The notes under the pieces were generated by a model, which saw only the letters and a list, made by a program, of their open reading frames with translations, was not told the DNA's origin and ran no database searches. From Sorghum bicolor (lineage: Eukaryota; Streptophyta; Magnoliopsida; Poales; Poaceae): a DNA stretch of 64,000 nucleotides. Location: NCBI RefSeq assembly GCF_000003195.3, contig NC_012870.2:40267492-40331491 (forward strand), read 5' to 3'. Positions 47,301 through 55,420 of the stretch are shown here, piece by piece (positions within the stretch are counted from its first letter, which is position 1; each line of letters opens with the position of its first letter). Position numbers and translations under genes: made by a program.

Positions 47301-47542
47301 GCTAACCAGTCAGGATGATGAACCTCCTTGATGAATCCGGCCGTCAAAAGCTTTTGGACTTCCTCGCCAATGATCTTGCGCTTTTCCTCGTCGAATCGGC
47401 GCAACCGCTGCTTCACTGGCTTGGAACCGGCTCGAATCTCCAAGGAGTGCTCGGCGACTTCCCTCGGTATGCCCGGCATATCCGAGGGACTCCATGCAAA
47501 CATATCAGCATTCGCACGGAGAAAGTCGACGAGCACAGCTTC
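44315..47542 (-). CDS. pol: pol of element H: reverse transcriptase, RNase H, archaeal-type RNase H, integrase
   Basis: About 1075 codons follow the UAG that ends the gag-protease frame, in the same frame. Numbering from the GTG at 47536: RT with YVDD at 193-196; a first RNase H region about 311-420; a second, archaeal-type RNase H with DEDD residues D482, E520, D544 and D594; integrase with zinc-binding H726, H732, C764 and C767, and catalytic D796, D855 and E891 (35 residues between the last two); and a GPY/F-like WEGPYVV near the C-terminus. These parts copy RNA into DNA, degrade the template and insert the copy. The two RNase H domains define the TAT lineage. Apart from its separation by the UAG, the frame is intact. 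Confidence 0.95.
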   Translation of the reverse strand, partial: EAVLVDFLRANADMFAWSPSDMPGIPREVAEHSLEIRAGSKPVKQRLRRFDEEKRKIIGEEVQKLLTAGFIKEVHHPDWLANPVLVKKKNGKMRMCVDYTSLNKACPKVPFPLPRIDQIVDSTAGCETLSFLDAYSGYHQIKMKESDQLATSFITPFGMYCYVTMPFGLRNAGATYQRCMLHVFGKHIGSTVEAYVDDIVVKSKQRGDLIQDLEVAFSCLRTSRIKLNPEKCVFGVPRGMLLGYIVSQRGIEANPEKVSAITKMGPIRDIKGVQRVTGCLAALSRFISRLGEKALPLYRLLKKVERFSWTPEAEEALEKLKKTLTSAPVLVPPQPAEPLLLYVASTTQVVSAAVVVERQEEGHALPVQRPVYFVSEVLSETKARYPQIQKLIYAVILARRKLQHYFLGHPITVVSSFPLGEIIQSKEAMGRIAKWSVELMSETLTYAPRKAIKSQALVDFVAEWTDSQLPPTQVQAELWTMYFDGSLMKTGAGAGLLFISPLGVHMRYIIRIHFAASNNVAEYEALVNGLKIAIELGVRRLDVRGDSQLVIDQVMKASSCHDPKMEAYCKEVRRLEDKFHGLELVHIARRYNEAADELAKIASTRGTVPPDVFSKDLHEPSVDLGAGAGADTTIAQPTNAVDALLMEEEVMEIERRPGRPFDWRTPFLDCLIRGELPEDRTEARRIARRAKSYVIYGEDNELYRRSPTGILQRCITIEEGRKLLDDLHSGACGHHAAPRTLVGNAFRQGFYWPTAVADAVELVRSCHGCQFYAKQTHLPAHALQMIPITWPFAVWGLDLVGPLQKAKGGYTHLLVAIDKFSKWIEARPLTNIRSEQAVFFFSDIIHRFGIPNVIMTDNGTQFTGRKFLDFCDQHHIRVNWSAVAHPRTNGQVERANGMILQGLKPRIYNRLKKFGKRWVEELSSVLWSLRTTPSRATKYTPFFMVYGSEAILPTDLEYGSPRLRAYNEQSNKEAQENAVDQLEEARDMALFNSARYQQRLRRYHDKHVRKRDLNVGDLVLRRRQSNQGRHKLTPPWEGPYVVAEVLKPGTYKLADEKGAVFTNAWNIEQLRRFYP

Positions 47543-50500
47543 CTATTTGGGGTCGAGGTCGGTGCTGATTGTCAGCACCTTGCCGTCGGAGCTGTTGGGG
47601 TCGAGCGGGATCTTCTTAGTACCTTCCATCGCCTCGAAGCTGCCCGCATGACGTTTAGGTTCTGGAGCCTCAGCGGCCATGGCTTCGAGCTTCGCAACGA
47701 GCTCGGTGGAGCTCTCGACCGCCTCCCCGTACTCGACGCACTCGACGTCGCACTCGTACGCGTGCTCGAAGGAAGAACTGATGGTGATGACGCCTTTGGG
47801 ACCAGGCATCTTCAGCTTTAAGTATGTGTAGTTGGGTATAGCCATGAACTTCGCGTAGCCCGGGCGTCCGATGATGGCGTGGTACGTGCCTCGGAACCCA
47901 ACCACCTCAAAGGTGAGGGTCTCCTTCCTGAAGTTGGCCGCCGTTCCGAAGCAGACCGGTAGGTCGATTCGACCTACTGGCAGTGCTTTTTTCCCCGGTA
48001 CGACGCCATGGAAGCCGCCGGCGCTCGGCTGGAGGCGTTCTCTATCGATGCCGAGGAGATCGAGGGTCTCGAGGTAGATGATGTTGAGGCTGCTGCCGCC
48101 GTCCATCAGCACTTTCGAGAGTCGGGTGTTGACGACGATGGGGTCGACGACGAGCGGGTAGACGCCTGGGGCGACCACTTTGTCGGGGTGATCCTCTCGG
48201 TCGAAGGTGATGGGAGTGCTTGACCAGCTAAGATATTGGGGCACCGCCATCCTTGCTGCAAAGACTTCGCGACGCTCCCTCTTGCGTTGCCTCGTGGTCA
48301 ACTGAGTCGAAGGCCCGCCATAGATCATGTAGCAGTCGTGGACGGCGGGGAAGCCGTCGTCATCTTTGTTGTCCTCCTTGCCGCCAGCCTTCTCCTTCTT
48401 GGAGTCATCACGCGCATCTTTTTTGAGCCCCTGACCGTCGAAATGCTTTCTCAGCATGCGACAATCCTTGAGTTTGTGGTTAGCGCCTCCCTTATGGTAA
48501 GGGCACGGCTCCTCCAACATCTTGTCGAAGATTCCCCCCTCCGGAGGGCCTCGCGGCTTCTTTCGATCCATCGTGGCGACAAGGTCGTCACCCGAATCTC
48601 CCTGGTGGAACTGCCGTACTTTCTGCTTCTTTTTATTTTTCTTGAGGCCACGACCGAAAGTTCCTTCTTCATCGACGGGTTGCTTGCCTTTTCTTCCTTC
48701 TGAGCTGAAGAAAGCGCCGACTGCCTCCTCCCCTGCCGCGTAGTTAGCTACTATGTCCATCAGCTCGTCGACGGTCTGAGGTCGATTGCGGCCTAATTCC
48801 CGCACCAAGTCTCGACTGGTGGTGCCCGAGACAAACGCCAAGATGACGTCGTGGTCGGGGATGTGTGGTAACTCAGTGCGTTGCTTCGAGAAGCGTCGAG
48901 CGTACTCTCGAAGGGTCTCTCCTGTCTTCTGCTTGCATTTGCTGAGGTCCCACGAGTTCCCTGGCCGTATATAGGTCCCTTTGAAGTTACCCTCGAAAAC
49001 TCTGACCAGGTCAACCCAGTTGTGAATCTGATTGGCTGGGAGTTCCTCGAGCCATCGACGGGCGGTGTCGGAGAGGAAAAGGGGTAGTTGTCTGATGATG
49101 GCTCGATCATCCCCCCGAGCGCCGCCTAGCTGACAAGCCAGTCTGAAATCGGCCAGCCATAGCTCTGGCTTGGTTTCTCCATTGTACTTTGCGATGCTGG
49201 TTGGGGGTCGGAATGGACTAGGCAGGGGCGTGCTGCGAATTGCTCTGCTGAACACCCGCGGGCCTGGTGGCTCGGGGGCCACCCGGTCCTCGTCGCTGTC
49301 GTACCTCCCACCGCGATGCGCGCTATAACCACGTTCTTCCGCGTCTCCGTGCCGTCGGCGTCTACTTTCTTTGACGTCGTGTCGCGCGTCGTGTCGACGT
49401 TGATCGTCGGCAGGGAGGATGAGAGCGGTCTTTCTGCCTCGAGGGGGAGGTTGTTGCCGGACAGACACCTCCTCTTCGATTAGAGGCTGTTCGTCGCGCT
49501 TCTCTGTGACAGCTCCTCGTCGTCGAGATGCCGAACTTTCGGCTTGTTGAACTGCTGCCACCTGGAGCAACGTCTGAACCTCATCCCGAATTCGTCGGGC
49601 CTGGGAATTCGATGGTTCTGGCATGTTACGCAGCAGCATCGTCGCTGCCACTACATTTTGGCCTGCTCGAGGGAAACGGCCGACAGGTTGCTCCGCCTCC
49701 GTGTCACCGACGATCTGTCGATGTACTTCTCGAGCGCGTCTACGGACACTTCCGCCTGGCGGGTAGGGCAGGTCTTGTTCGAGGATTTGCTCGAGCAGGA
49801 CGAGGCGCTCGCGATCTTCGTCGAGCTTCATCTTGAGCTCCCGCAACTGCGCGAGCTGCGCAGTTCTGTCTTCCTGAGGAAGAGGGTCGAACCGTCCGTC
49901 GTTCCCAGGCGTCCTGGGGTCTTCTTGCGCCGCGGGGGCTCGTCCACCCGCAACAGCATCCCGTGTCTCGTCGGTGGTTTCTGCCGCTCCGTCGAGGTGA
50001 CAGCATTCCCTCGTAGGGTCATAACTGTCCGTCTCGGAGTCGGAGTCTGGCTCGGTAGCGTGGAGACATTCACGTCCTTCCTCCAGCCATCGCTGCCTGA
50101 GGGAGGTGATCGAGTATCGCCCGGGGCCTAGACGGCGGAGGCCCCGTACTTGGGAAAGGTCCAGCAGTTCGGACGTTGGCCGTCGCTCTTCGGAACTACG
50201 TGGGATGACCATTGGTCTTTCCACGTATGTCTGAGCGTTTGGGAATATCGTCTTGGCGAGTGATGCCGCGGCATTGTCCAATCCGAACGGCAGTGCCGTC
50301 CTTGGAGAGAACAGCCCGCGTGGAGGTAGCCTAGCTGCGTTGGGGGAGGGTGCGCGAGACGCGTCTCCCCCCGTCGTCGCGTGGTGCTGAGTGGTCGCGC
50401 TTGTTGCTCGGTCAGACGGTGTTGCCGACCCGTGGCCCGCAACTTGCCTTGCACGAGTTGTTGGTCGTGTCGAAGCAAGGGGGCCGCGATGGTGCTGCCC

Positions 50501-50695
50501 GCGCCTCTTCTTAGGCGGGGAGGCGTGGTGGTGAGGGCGTCTTGGAGCCTTCAACCGTGCTGGCGTAACGCGGACTCCTCCTGGTCCTTGGACCGAGAGC
50601 AAGATCATGTCGTAGCCGAAGCCCGTAGACATGAACTCGAGACTCCCAAACCAAATCACCGTGGAGTGCGGAAGCGGCGAAGCAGGAGTAGTCAT
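47543..50695 (-). CDS. gag: gag-protease of element H
   Basis: The first in-frame ATG after the primer site is at 50695 (MTTPASPLPHS); the open frame extends upstream to 50752 without an ATG. The product is 1050 residues. The first 500 are low-complexity, arginine-rich and probably disordered. A retrotransposon gag domain spans about 512-660 (RRWLEELPANQIHNW, FSKQRTELPHIPD). A lysine-rich segment follows, then a knuckle-like CPYHKGGANHKLKDC at about 731-745. The retropepsin region has active-site DGGSSLN at about 865-871 and a later HAIIGRPGYAKF. It ends at an in-frame TAG (47545-47543), beyond which pol continues without a frame change. Confidence 0.92.
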   Translation of the reverse strand: MTTPASPLPHSTVIWFGSLEFMSTGFGYDMILLSVQGPGGVRVTPARLKAPRRPHHHASPPKKRRGQHHRGPLASTRPTTRARQVAGHGSATPSDRATSATTQHHATTGGDASRAPSPNAARLPPRGLFSPRTALPFGLDNAAASLAKTIFPNAQTYVERPMVIPRSSEERRPTSELLDLSQVRGLRRLGPGRYSITSLRQRWLEEGRECLHATEPDSDSETDSYDPTRECCHLDGAAETTDETRDAVAGGRAPAAQEDPRTPGNDGRFDPLPQEDRTAQLAQLRELKMKLDEDRERLVLLEQILEQDLPYPPGGSVRRRAREVHRQIVGDTEAEQPVGRFPRAGQNVVAATMLLRNMPEPSNSQARRIRDEVQTLLQVAAVQQAESSASRRRGAVTEKRDEQPLIEEEVSVRQQPPPRGRKTALILPADDQRRHDARHDVKESRRRRHGDAEERGYSAHRGGRYDSDEDRVAPEPPGPRVFSRAIRSTPLPSPFRPPTSIAKYNGETKPELWLADFRLACQLGGARGDDRAIIRQLPLFLSDTARRWLEELPANQIHNWVDLVRVFEGNFKGTYIRPGNSWDLSKCKQKTGETLREYARRFSKQRTELPHIPDHDVILAFVSGTTSRDLVRELGRNRPQTVDELMDIVANYAAGEEAVGAFFSSEGRKGKQPVDEEGTFGRGLKKNKKKQKVRQFHQGDSGDDLVATMDRKKPRGPPEGGIFDKMLEEPCPYHKGGANHKLKDCRMLRKHFDGQGLKKDARDDSKKEKAGGKEDNKDDDGFPAVHDCYMIYGGPSTQLTTRQRKRERREVFAARMAVPQYLSWSSTPITFDREDHPDKVVAPGVYPLVVDPIVVNTRLSKVLMDGGSSLNIIYLETLDLLGIDRERLQPSAGGFHGVVPGKKALPVGRIDLPVCFGTAANFRKETLTFEVVGFRGTYHAIIGRPGYAKFMAIPNYTYLKLKMPGPKGVITISSSFEHAYECDVECVEYGEAVESSTELVAKLEAMAAEAPEPKRHAGSFEAMEGTKKIPLDPNSSDGKVLTISTDLDPK

Positions 50696-50733
50696 CCGGA
50701 AAGTGGTGGGAAATCGGTGAAAAACACGCAGGA

Positions 50734-50751
50734 CCCCTACCTGGCGCGCCA
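50734..50751 (-). other. Primer-binding site of element H
   Basis: Minus strand TGGCGCGCCAGGTAGGGG, two bases inside the LTR end. It fits the 3' end of plant tRNA-Arg(CCU) as I remember it; the identity of the tRNA should be treated as probable. Confidence 0.7.
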
Positions 50752-50753
50752 AC

Positions 50754-51794
50754 TGTCGGTGTTTTTCCCCCGGGGGGGGTCACACCAACAAGTAAATTTG
50801 TATGCGTGCTCCCCTTTCCGGATGGTGATGCAAGAAAACACAGAGATTTATCCTGGTTCGGGCAAGGGAAGGCCCTACGTCCAGCGGGGGGAGGGAGTTT
50901 GTATTGTCTTGCACCTAAGTGCTTGTACAGGGGCGAATACAAGCGTGGAATGAAATATGTCGCTCTGCTACGTGTGTGTGTGGGCTTGCGTTGTCCTCCT
51001 CTTCTATTCCTGAGTCCCTCCTTTTATAGCTCCAAGGAGAGACAAAGGGTACATGCATAGATATTAGAGTATGGATCGATAGCCGCATGGAGCGCTGACC
51101 TACTCGAGGCTTCCGTACGTCATGGCCTCGAGCTGTCCCATCTTGATAGCTTGATGATGATTACGCGTGCTCCTGCGTGTTGTCCTGCCAGCCGCCTTGT
51201 GCTGGTTCTGAGGCCGCATGCTCGTTTGGTATGGTGGCGGATCCGGCGGAGGAGCTGTGGTGCTGTCAGTCGATGCCCGACTCGTCCCCGAGAAGGGACC
51301 TCGTTCGGTCGAGGGTCGGGCGCCGTGTAATAGGCTGACATCCGGAGCGCTGACCTTGGGTGCCTCGAGCGGGTCCTGATTAGACGTTCCATCCTCGTTT
51401 CCTGCGTCCTGACGCACCCTGAGTCGTTCGGTGGGAAGGCTGCAAAAAGAACGATGGGACAGAAGCTTGTTCCCTATCACGCCTTCCGTGACCCGGTTGT
51501 TAGGTGGGAAACGTCAGGCGCATTTAATGCTCCCGCCCGCGTGCGCGCGTCAGGCGGCGGACAGTGTCCTAACGCTCGGCGTCTCTCGGTTCGCTCGAGC
51601 CCGCTTCCGTCTTCGACGTTAGTCGTTGCTCGAGCCTTGACCGATTCGCTCGACGCTATTTCCGTATTCGAGGCTGCGACCGTCGTTGGCGGCGCGTAAG
51701 TAAGATTAAGGCGTCGAATTGGGGGTCCCAACCTTCGTATGGGCAATCTCATAATGCGCATCGCTGAGGGTACCCCTTATCGATACCCTCGACA
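50754..51794 (-). repeat. 5' LTR of element H
   Basis: 1041 bp, nearly identical to the 3' LTR. TATA box on the minus strand (CTATAAAAGG, near 51020-51029) is the expected promoter of the genomic RNA. Confidence 0.95.
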
Positions 51795-51799
51795 CTTCT

Positions 51800-52546
51800 T
51801 GTGCAAATTGTTAAACTTCATGTGTCACTCTCTTCGTCTCTGATGTGAGTTTATCTCAGGACTTCCCAAATCGATATTGAAAGTTTTTCTGCAGGGGTTA
51901 GTCCGACAAAAATATACCAATATCTACTCAAGCAGTTTTTTTTAGTTCAATAACCAAACTAGACTCCATGTCTAATCAGATTAAGGAAGGCTATTTAACC
52001 TAAGCACCATGCTTAATTTAAATGCCAATGGAAGTATGGCGAGTACTTCCAAACCAACACTTGCTAGTAAATAGACAAAGGTAGCATGACAGCATTTATA
52101 GAGATCTACTCAAGTGGAGATGAAGTAGTGTGATTAGTATTTAACAAATTGAGCATGTCTCAAAGGTAGGGACAACCAGCATAGCAACATGGTAAAGGAT
52201 GTTTTTATGTAAAGTACTCCCCCAAGCTTGAATTTTACAAAATTCAAGTTTGGATGAATTTAATTCAATGTTGTATGATGATTGGTTGGACATACCTTGT
52301 GCTTGTCATTCATCCGATCTTCTTGCTCCAATCCTAGAAAGGTTAGTGACAAGAATAGCCGAAGGAATATTTTTTTACAATTATCCTTATATGCTCAATA
52401 CACAAGGTAATGTTGCAAATAATTAAAAGCTCATGTTACGATCTGATCAATGCTTATTTTAAGACACTAAGCTTGTCCTTGGGAAACCATCAGTTTATGT
52501 TGGCGAAGTGGTTTCCCCTCCGACGCCAACCTATATCTAGATCAAC
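51800..52546 (-). other. Middle interior of element G, non-coding
   Basis: Reverse-strand homologue of 4310-4990 in A. A polypurine-like AAGCTTGGGGGAG is at 52229-52217 (minus). No gene. Confidence 0.55.
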
Positions 52547-53916
52547 TCAACGAGATCTGCAATATTTATTATAGACATATACATCGACAACCGCCCTTTT
52601 AAAGTTTTTATAAATAGAAAGGAAGAGGGGGTTGGAGATCTCAAGTGTGGTGATGTCGGAGGGACCAATAGATTGGGAAGATGTTGCATATGAGCATGGA
52701 GTAAACGAAGTGGCTATGAAATAAATTCCATGCTCATTAATGTTATCTTCGTCTCCAATCTGAATGTTCGAAGTTTCTCCTGGATTGGTCTCACCTATGT
52801 CCTCTTCTGTAGTTGGATGAATCTCATCTTCAAAGGGAGTCAAGAGCTCACCATTTGAAATTGAGCCAAAGTCAGAACCCATTAAGGCTTCTTCCTTATC
52901 CATCAATTTTACACATTCTAGCCATTTAGAACTTGTGATCAAAATAGGGGAGGTGTTAGAATTTTCTATATAGCTTAGCTCTCCTTCACTTGATATGTCA
53001 TCCTCGACTTCTTCATAACAAGAATGAGGACATTCTCTAAGAGAAACATTATTGCAATGATTTGAATTATCCCTGCTTGAAGGTCTCTTATAGAACCAGA
53101 AGTCTAAACCATCAGCATCTAAAAGATTTAAGGTCGGAATTCCTTCCTCCCTTGGAGAATTTTGGGGTATTGATGGTTTAGGATCGATAGCTAAAGTTTG
53201 GGATTGAAGTGGTTGTAATCTGGCTATCGAAACTTCTTCTTCTTGTCTAGGGACTGGTTCTTTCTCTTTCTCAGGGATATAAAAGCTAGGAGACTTTCCG
53301 CTCATTAAATCAATCAAATTCCAAGCTTCACTAGCGGATAGGTGGTGGAAAGATCCTCCAGAGGCCGCATGAAGGGTTTGCTTATCTTCCTTACTAAGGC
53401 CCTCAAAAAAGTGAATTAGAAGAACTTCTTCTGGAATAGAAAGTTTTGGGCCAGTGAGAGTAAGGTTAATAAAGCGGTCCCATGATTTGCCAAGAGATTC
53501 TTCTTCTAGTTGTCTAAAAGAAAGAATCTCACGCCGAAGTTCCACCACTTTGGAGATTGGAAAATATTTAGAAAGAAAACTACTATATAACTCCTTCCAA
53601 TCTCCATGAACACTCCCTACTTTGAGTTTATACCAATGTCTAGCTTTTCCCGTTAAAGAGAACGGAAAGAGCTTCCATTTAAGGTCTCATCGGACATGCC
53701 TTCTATGCGAAGGAGGTCACAGACTCGATAGAACTCTCTTAGGTGTGTGTATGGGTTTTCCTCACCTTCTCCAGAGAAAGGTTGTTTTTGAATAAATTCT
53801 ATGTATTCGGGGTCTATCTCAAAACTAGATGCTATGATAGGCTTTGAAGATTTTGGTGGTTCGAGATGTGTGCCCATAGGTCTATGAAATTCATAGATAG
53901 ACATGTTTGAATTCAT
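52547..53916 (-). pseudogene. gag: gag of element G (Athila-like), one frameshift
   Basis: The ATG at 53916 starts a frame (MNSNMSIYEFHRPMG) with YIEFIQKQPFSGEGEENPY and HLREFYRVCDLLRIEGMSDE, the beginning of a plant retrotransposon gag domain. Near 53676 one base seems lost in an A-run, so this frame stops at 53653; the homologous reading goes on in another frame to the stop at 52547. That second part has QLEEESLGKSWDRFINL and LLIHFFEGLSKEDKQTLH, and an acidic tail ending EISNPLFLSIYKN. Apart from the frameshift no other break is seen. It is the most complete gag of this family in the window. Confidence 0.75.
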
Positions 53917-54054
53917 AATAGACCAGAGATCAAGGATTAGATAAGAAGAAAGAATAGCAGAGATGAGGCAAAGGATAAAAGGAAAATATTTTTTTTATTT
54001 TATATTTTTTTTATAAAATAATTAAACTAGTTCGTAGTCAACTCAGCAACCGTT

Positions 54055-54072
54055 TCCCCGGCAACGGCGCCA
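54055..54072 (-). other. Primer-binding site of element G (tRNA-Asp)
   Basis: Minus strand TGGCGCCGTTGCCGGGGA, eight bases inside the LTR end at 54081; identical to the sites of C and E. Confidence 0.88.
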
Positions 54073-54080
54073 AAAATGCT

Positions 54081-55420
54081 TGTTGACACTTGCTAACACC
54101 ACTTGAATACTAGGTTGTCATCCCCAGCATGGCACTAGAGTGTACTATGGTATTTATACGCGCACAGATAATCCGCAAGCGCATGGATACCGTTGAAGCT
54201 TTTACCCGGTTAAAGGTTTTATCGTATCCACAGGGAAACGGGAGAACCAACTACGCTCTAACTTAACCAAGATAGATAGATAGGTGTAAATAGGAAAGAT
54301 GATAGAATCGAATAAGAACAATATTAAAGGTAAGATAACAGTGAGTGATAATATGGGAATAGAGAGTAGAGCAATTCTAGTATATGGGCGATGGTAGCAG
54401 AATAGAGAGGATAACTATGGTTTCTCTACTTCAAAGGGGTATGCCTATGTCTGGGACGAACCACGTGATAAGAGTACACCACAAAGGATGCTTATCCATA
54501 GGCCGATAAACCCTACCCGTCCTGCTAACGAGAGGTGGACTACAGGGGACCAACGTAACTGTCACCTACGCGGCCTACCACACGATCCAGCTAGTCAGGG
54601 GATATCCACAAGTAATCTAGGTCTAAGCACCACGCTTACACCTATACTACAACTCTAACCTATAGGGTCCTATAGATTAGAAGTACTCAAAAGAGTTGTG
54701 AACCAGAACATACATGATTAGTAATTGCATAATGAATTAGAAGTAGATTACCAGAGTCATCCCATGAGCAAGCTTGATTAGAGCTTGATCATGGCGAAGT
54801 ACAACCAGAGGAAGAACCGACAGGCCGGCCTCTCCTCTAATCCTCCTTCGCTCTCCATCTCGCTACTATCTAGATCTACTCTAGTTTAGAGAAGAGAGGA
54901 GAGCTCTCATCTCTAAACCCTAGCTTTTGCTCTGTCTATGAATAATGAATAATGATCAAGGGGTGCCTCCTCCAGGGGCCAGGGGGTCTGGTTTTATAGT
55001 CCCCTCAAGTGAACCTGGGCCGTCGGATCAAACCGACATTGATTGAACGGTTATTCTTGATCCTTTAGGTCGGTGGAGCATAATCCGCGAGATTGAGCAT
55101 GATTGGCCACAGGAGGTGGGCGGGCGCCCTAAGGACTTGGGCGGGCGCCCTGTCCCTGACTCCGTTCGGTCTCCGCTTCCTTCCCGTGGCTTCTGGAGTC
55201 TTCTAGATGTAAGATAATTGCGCGGCACGTTAATATCTTTACGTAATCCCGACGTGTGGGCCTTTCTTCCTTATTTCTTGATAACCCCCTGCAGAAATAG
55301 ACAAACACTAAAACTCGTGGAATTCTGTCAGATAAAACCCTAAGTCTCGATGTTGATTTCATTTGGATCCTTTTCTTTGTTTATTTGATAGTTAAATTTG
55401 ATACTTAAGGACCGTCAACA
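54081..55420 (-). repeat. 5' LTR of element G
   Basis: 1340 bp, same length as its partner, followed on the right by the gtaac duplication (55421-55425) and the resumed exon of D's antisense gene. Confidence 0.92.

Larger units (their letters stand above)
37524..51794 (-). mobile_element. Element H: near-intact TAT-lineage (RIRE2/Retand-like) Ty3/gypsy retrotransposon
   Basis: 14.3 kb, minus strand. 5' LTR 50754-51794, primer site about 50734-50751, gag-protease 50695-47543, pol 47542-44315, an antisense six-exon gene on the plus strand 39490-43762, polypurine tract about 38564-38577, and 3' LTR 37524-38563. It is GC-rich compared with the AT-rich elements around it. The dual RNase H in pol and the antisense gene between pol and 3' LTR are hallmarks of the TAT lineage. 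The only lesion seen in the main ORFs is one in-frame UAG. Confidence 0.95.
33249..55420 (-). mobile_element. Element G: gag-bearing non-autonomous Athila-like retrotransposon, split by H
   Basis: LTRs of 1340 bp at 33249-34588 and 54081-55420, duplication gtaac at 33244-33248 and 55421-55425, tRNA-Asp primer site 54055-54072 (minus), and polypurine tract 34591-34603 (minus). Without H the interior is about 5.2 kb and holds a broken gag only. It is inserted in a coding exon of D's antisense gene. The two LTRs differ at about ten positions by eye, all transitions. Confidence 0.92.

Noticed and set aside
45200..49836. Plus-strand frames over H's gag-pol
   Set aside because: They mirror the intact pol and gag frames and show no motif of their own.
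53653..53916. A separate 87-residue gene
   Set aside because: It is the N-terminal part of G's gag cut off by a one-base frameshift, not an independent gene.
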